From assembly GCA_964454975.1 (NCBI GenBank), contig CAYVVD010000042.1:1-9301 (forward strand): 9,301 bases of DNA, read 5' to 3'. The DNA is from CAYVVD01 sp964454975. Its GTDB lineage: Bacteria > Bacteroidota > Ignavibacteria > Kapaibacteriales > UBA2268. Positions 7,401 through 9,301 of this stretch are shown piece by piece. How positions within the stretch are numbered: the stretch's first letter is position 1; the number at the start of each line of letters is the position of its first letter. The translations under genes were made by a program, and so were the position numbers. The notes under the pieces are model-generated. The model saw nothing but the letters and a program-made list of their open reading frames with translations, was not told the DNA's origin and did no database searches.

Positions 7401-7631
7401 CGACCTGGTGTTATATCCTTTGTGCTCGGATTTGGCCATTGGGCTACAGGTGCATCTGATGTGGAGGTTAACGGAGAGGTTATTAAAGGCGATCCGAGAA
7501 GAGCCAAAGGCGTACACGCCAATGCGGCCATGTGGACGGATTCATCCCTGCGCCACAATACATGCATGATTGATCCGGTTGGTGGCAGTGTTTCGTTCTA
7601 CGATACTAAGGTAAAACTGGAAAAAGTATAA
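4422..7631 (+). CDS. ttrA: Molybdopterin catalytic subunit of a tetrathionate reductase-like enzyme
   Basis: This 1069-residue periplasmic molybdopterin bis(guanine dinucleotide) oxidoreductase probably reduces tetrathionate to thiosulfate, or a similar oxyanion, with electrons from TtrB. A complete Tat signal, SRRKFLGKG (9-17), precedes a hydrophobic run and an A-M-S cleavage region near 30-34. The [4Fe-4S] cluster ligands are C63-x2-C66-x3-C70 and C115 (LCPKG). Cys277 in HTTVCQGS is the probable Mo/W ligand. From memory of TtrA, the segment NPYNPW...LPM (87-100), GKRGENKW (139-146) and the DLGPKNNQF block (235-243) match the Ttr branch better than the Psr, Arr or formate dehydrogenase branches; an SrrA- or ArrA-like substrate cannot be excluded. 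A lysine-rich insert lies at 190-224. The C-terminal molybdopterin-dinucleotide-binding domain (about 915-1069) starts near FSMITHRTINQTKSR. The reading frame is uninterrupted and the length is normal for TtrA (about 1000). The start is set by the Tat motif. The cognate sensor-regulator pair (TtrSR) is not in the window. Confidence 0.87.
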   Translation: MDLKGKKISRRKFLGKGALLGAGLGLTPWAAMSQEQKNRILNNSKPDADYLLNNADNIIHSVCLNCNTGCGIKAKIQDGVLAKIDGNPYNPWTMVPHLPMTTKPDEAAKVDGGLCPKGQSGVQIAYDPYRIRKVLKRTGKRGENKWESVPFDQAVTEIVQGGKLFSHVSGEENRNVEGLDSIMALRDGKLAKKMGKDIDLIWKEKDRKKKKEKVEAFKKKYHNHLDKLIDPDHPDLGPKNNQFVMAYGRLKGGRKDFFKRFLKAYGSTNLHGHTTVCQGSLYFTCKAINVQYEDGKFQGGNKFYWQADLEHAKYVLFSGANLFEANYGPTNRTVRLTKNLESGYTKIGVVDPRFSKLASKAETWLPIKPGKDAALALAIIQWIIQNKRYDSKFLSLANYAAAKENDEPSWPDASLLVEIKDGKPGKLVRATDLGIKQAETRKSDSGTYEEKFLVAMVNGKPQWVDPNDENRPVYGDLLVDTELTNSKGKKVRLKSGLQVLKESSEERSFSEWCELAGVKEEDVRHVAKELTSYGKQAAVDIHRGPAQHTNGFYNVFSWMSINMLIGNFGWAGGMSKATKCKYDGSKGGVFDLSKVNEKIPAFGISSIRHGINYEDTTLFKGYPAKRNWFPLSSDVYEEIIPSIADRYPYPVKALFMYMGAPTYALPAGHTNIEILADVEKLPLFISSDILIGSTSMYADYIFPDQSFLERWEFQGSHPNMPAKVENIRQPVISSIPENIKLYGEEMPISLESFIMGLNEKLGLKAFGPNALGEGKHINKPDDFYIRAVTNLATSEGGVADADKRELEIFSKARKHLDKSVFDEERWENLAGRENWPKTVYLLNRGGRYEEHAKSFIGKLLAHPFRGMLQLYQEKTAISKYSATGENYPGIAKYVPVTNYAQEDISNLSDGYEFSMITHRTINQTKSRTVSSYWLLSLLPENGIIINPDDAKRLQLGKDDRVKVISATNKRGEWDFKNGKTKAMIGKIVPSETMRPGVISFVLGFGHWATGASDVEVNGEVIKGDPRRAKGVHANAAMWTDSSLRHNTCMIDPVGGSVSFYDTKVKLEKV

Positions 7632-7660
7632 TAAATGAAGTATAAATAACATATTGTAAA

Positions 7661-7766
7661 TCTCCGAGTTTTATTCCCTAAAGCCAATAGTGCCATGAGA
7701 ATTTAACCGAAGGGACAAACGGGAAACTTGTTGTCCTCCCGATTCTCGCTTATTAGGTGGGATGAA
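7661..7766 (+). ncRNA. Probable Moco (molybdenum/tungsten cofactor) riboswitch
   Basis: The leader between the ttrA stop and the next gene contains, in order, CTCCGAG (7662-7668), GTGCC (7690-7694), CCGAAGGGACAAACGG (7707-7722), GAAA, CCTCCCG (7735-7741) and AGGTGGGAT (7755-7763). I recall these blocks as conserved in the Moco RNA motif. Visible pairings are GGACAA (7713-7718) with TTGTCC (7731-7736), capped by a GAAA-containing loop, GAGAAT (7697-7702) with ATTCTC (7742-7747), and CCC (7676-7678) with GGG (7759-7761). The outer CTCC (7662-7665) can pair with the G run at 7775-7779, which would hide a Shine-Dalgarno-like AAAGGGGG, suggesting control of translation. Known Moco riboswitches control cofactor synthesis, molybdate uptake and Mo-enzyme genes, which fits a location behind a molybdopterin enzyme. 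The family assignment is from memory and was not run against a covariance model. Confidence 0.62.
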
Positions 7767-7787
7767 TTTGGAAAGGGGGTTTTTAAA

Positions 7788-7808
7788 ATGCATAAATTAA
7801 AAATATGA
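7788..7808 (+). other. Possible six-codon leader ORF overlapping the next start codon
   Basis: ATG at 7788 lies 8 bases behind AAAGGGGG (7772-7779), the best Shine-Dalgarno-like sequence in this region. It encodes MHKLKI and stops at TGA (7806-7808), overlapping the ATG at 7805 as ATGA. It could couple translation of the following gene to access of the ribosome to the riboswitch-controlled site. It may equally be chance in AT-rich sequence. Confidence 0.25.
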
Positions 7809-7981
7809 GTAATAGTGCAGCACTTAACAATACCTGGTTTAAAGCATCTGTTTTAGGGGCAACATGGGCGGCCTCTGAAATAATACTGGGTAGTTTCCTG
7901 CACAATTTGCATGTTCCGTTTAAAGGGAATATTCTCACAACAATTGCATTTGTGCTATTGATAGCGGTTAGTTCAGGTTAA
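7805..7981 (+). pseudogene. N-terminal fragment of an uncharacterised membrane protein behind the riboswitch
   Basis: The 58-codon frame begins MSNSAALNNTWFKASVLGAT and continues WAASEIILGSFLHNLHVPFKGNILTTIAFVLLIAVSSG before TAA. It has two hydrophobic stretches (about 14-32 and 44-57) joined by a loop with H-N-L-H-V-P-F-K-G-N. The pattern SEIxLGSFLHNLxxPFxGNxLT looks like the well-conserved start of a Bacteroidota integral membrane protein. I believe similar proteins exist in intact form, but I do not know their function. The stop comes in the second helix, so the gene is truncated. The sequence behind it joins directly to the convergent type IX secreted gene, implying a deletion near 7975-8028. 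Since a probable Moco riboswitch precedes it, a role in molybdate, tungstate or pterin transport is a reasonable guess but only inference. Confidence 0.6.
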
Positions 7982-8028
7982 TTGGTTCAAGGCACACACG
8001 GATTGGCGGTATGTTTTTGCTGCCAATA

Positions 8029-8967
8029 TTATCTTTGAATACAAACTTTTTCCGTCCTGTAACCTTTTTCTGTGGATACCATATACAAATAATTTCCACT
8101 ATTTAGCTCAGGAAAGCAGTAATGGAATTCATGTTTACCTGATGACATAACTCCGCTGAACAGATTCATTATTTCTTTTCCTTCAATATCATAAATTTTT
8201 ATCGTCGTGAAATCTTCGCTGGACGTACTAAAAGTAACATCAAAAATTCCGCTATTGACATTGGGGAACAAAACAAAGTTTTTTGTAATATCTATATTTT
8301 CCTTTATTCCTGTCAAATATGTATCAAAATTTAACGCATCTACAATCAGTATCGAATTACCAAGGGGGTTCATGTTATAACTGGTTCCGCCAATTCCTTT
8401 GAAGGCTGCAATATTTATATATCCACTGTCAGGTACAAGAACATTGTCATTGTAAACGAAAACAGACAGTGAGTCCAAATATCCAACCGAAAAAGGCGTA
8501 TAGGTTGCAGCAGCACCCAAATTCTTTTGGCCCCAGGCAAGCAAATTACCCCAAGGACCAACGAAACCTGATTTTGTAAGGAAAACTATTATTTGTGCTG
8601 AATCTCCATTCATAGAATTATACTTATAGTAACCTTTTAAATTATTGTACCGAGTTGCAATAGGAAATGCAGGTCCAAACCCCTCTTCACCACCTGGACG
8701 CGTGGTAAATATTTCTCCTTTTGTTGTGTCAGTAGAAGTAATTTTATTTTCAATACTTACGGCATAATTACCAAGATATTTGTCAATTGTCTGTGTAGCA
8801 GGATAAAAACCCGGATGGTTACTACCTTTTTCACTCCATCCGTCGGGTGCTGAATTGACACCATTTGTCCATGTTTCAAAATTGTAATTTGGAATTACCT
8901 GTGCATTTACTGAACACAAAAACAGCATCAGTAGAGTTGCTGAAAAAAGTATTTTTATTTTCATCAT
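8029..8967 (-). CDS. Secreted protein with type IX secretion (Por) C-terminal sorting domain
   Basis: This 312-residue protein starts with a Sec signal peptide, MMKIKILFSATLLMLFLCSVNA, with likely cleavage after A22. Residues about 24-215 form a beta-sandwich-like module of the PCMD/carbohydrate-binding kind: N-Y-N-F-E-T-W (27-33), P-D-G-W (41-44), a Y-N-N-L-K-G-Y-Y-K-Y core (107-116) and I-L-I-V-D-A-L (206-212). The C-terminal domain (230-312) follows the type A sorting pattern: FVLFPNVNSGIFDV (231-244, with P-N-V instead of the common P-N-P), I-K-I-Y-D-I-E-G-K-E-I (256-266) and G-N-Y-L-Y-M-V (291-297), with K-V-C-I-Q near the end. It is expected to cross the outer membrane by the type IX system and become surface-attached or released. 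No catalytic residues are evident. A second ATG follows directly at codon 2, so the exact start may differ by one residue. It is not linked to the respiratory operon and converges on the truncated membrane gene. Confidence 0.85.
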   Translation of the reverse strand: MMKIKILFSATLLMLFLCSVNAQVIPNYNFETWTNGVNSAPDGWSEKGSNHPGFYPATQTIDKYLGNYAVSIENKITSTDTTKGEIFTTRPGGEEGFGPAFPIATRYNNLKGYYKYNSMNGDSAQIIVFLTKSGFVGPWGNLLAWGQKNLGAAATYTPFSVGYLDSLSVFVYNDNVLVPDSGYINIAAFKGIGGTSYNMNPLGNSILIVDALNFDTYLTGIKENIDITKNFVLFPNVNSGIFDVTFSTSSEDFTTIKIYDIEGKEIMNLFSGVMSSGKHEFHYCFPELNSGNYLYMVSTEKGYRTEKVCIQR

Positions 8968-9023
8968 GTTGTCGTCAGTGATTATAGTGCTGACACCGCA
9001 CTTTTGAATTAATATTTGTTTAT

Positions 9024-9054
9024 CAAAGTTAATACTTTTTCACTTTCATTTAAA
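9024..9054 (-). promoter_or_regulatory. Predicted Bacteroidota-type promoter of the secreted protein gene
   Basis: On the minus strand TAACTTTG (9031-9024) matches the -7 consensus TAnnTTTG. A TTTA (9054-9051), one base from the -33 TTTG, sits 19 bases upstream. Transcription would start near 9016-9018 and give a leader of about 50 bases. This leader includes a small hairpin, AGTGC (8986-8990) with GCACT (8998-9002), before the ATG at 8967. Confidence 0.45.
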
Positions 9055-9143
9055 GGCAGTTCGTCTAAAAACCTCCCAAGGCCAATGTAAATGTAATAAT
9101 TAATATTTAATAAATAGTTTGATTTTAAAAAAAGCTTATTGTT

Positions 9144-9301
9144 CTACAATGGTTTGCCGTCGTTTGTAAAGGGATGAACATTTATAGGATTAAATGGCAA
9201 ACTGTCAAGAAAAAGCTCAATGATCCTAAACTCATTGTCCGGGTACATAGATTGTTCAAGGGAGATGGGGAAATTTGTGTTTGGTTCCTGTTTTGTCCTT
9301 G
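9144..9301 (-). pseudogene. IS1182-like transposase, frameshifted N-terminal fragment
   Basis: Reading the minus strand from the window edge, one frame gives QGQNRNQTQ (9301-9275). After a one-base loss near 9273-9274 the next frame continues FPISLEQSMYPDNEFRIIEL and then FLDSLPFNPINVHPFTNDGKPL to TAG (9146-9144). The combined string (GQ-RNQ, LFP-SLE, D-N-RIID-FVDSL, DG-P-YHP) is the typical N-terminal DNA-binding region of IS1182/DDE_Tnp_1-type transposases. Only a few residues are missing before the window edge. The fragment breaks where the Y-H-P motif should follow, and the DDE catalytic core is absent, so it is inactive. The AT-rich stretch 9060-9143 behind it contains no gene I can recognise. 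Confidence 0.65.

Noticed and set aside
7172..7567. 131-codon minus-strand frame opposite the end of ttrA
   Set aside because: It is antisense to the conserved molybdopterin-dinucleotide-binding domain and has no recognisable motif or start context.
7661..7766. Cobalamin or THF riboswitch
   Set aside because: The characteristic B12-box sequence and the THF core are not visible, whereas the order of blocks fits the Moco motif better.
8002..8027. Hairpin ATTGGC/GCCAAT as terminator of the secreted protein gene
   Set aside because: The stem is only six pairs with a 14-base loop, and no T run follows on the minus strand.

Overview
The window looks like a chromosomal piece from a Bacteroidota bacterium. 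Four things point that way: a secreted protein with a type IX secretion (Por) C-terminal sorting domain, promoter -7 elements of the form TAnnTTTG typical of this phylum, a tRNA without an encoded CCA end, and A-rich ribosome-binding regions instead of strong Shine-Dalgarno sites. The species cannot be named from the sequence.

Layout. Positions 1-56 hold the 3' part of a tRNA-Lys (anticodon TTT), followed by a strong rho-independent terminator (81-115). Positions 120-640 are a graveyard of gene fragments next to the tRNA: the first residues of a possible phage/transposon integrase, the N-terminus of an IS3-family transposase OrfA, an unidentified reading frame, and the glycine-rich-loop end of a Ser/Thr protein kinase. 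On the minus strand at 643-1854 is an intact AAA_14/DUF4143 ATPase. Its start region carries an operator-like inverted repeat overlapping a predicted promoter. Positions about 1958-2281 are the C-terminal remnant of an outer-membrane beta-barrel protein.

The core of the window is a three-gene plus-strand operon, 2369-7631. It encodes a four-cluster [4Fe-4S] subunit, a ten-helix NrfD-type quinol-oxidising membrane subunit and a large Tat-exported molybdopterin catalytic subunit. Gene order (B, C, A) and sequence features match the tetrathionate reductase (Ttr) branch of the molybdopterin oxidoreductases. The inferred job is anaerobic respiration: quinol electrons pass through TtrC and TtrB to TtrA, which reduces tetrathionate or a related sulfur/selenium/arsenic oxyanion in the periplasm. 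The substrate is not proven by sequence.

Directly after the operon (about 7661-7766) lies a structured leader that resembles a Moco (molybdenum cofactor) riboswitch. It sits in front of a membrane-protein gene broken after 58 codons (7805-7981). The cofactor used by TtrA and the cofactor probably sensed by this RNA are therefore the same. The window ends with a minus-strand type IX secreted protein (8029-8967) and, at the right edge, a frameshifted and truncated IS1182-like transposase (9144-9301).

Overall this is an intact anaerobic respiration operon flanked on both sides by insertion and deletion scars. I see no CRISPR array, no origin and no complete mobile element.
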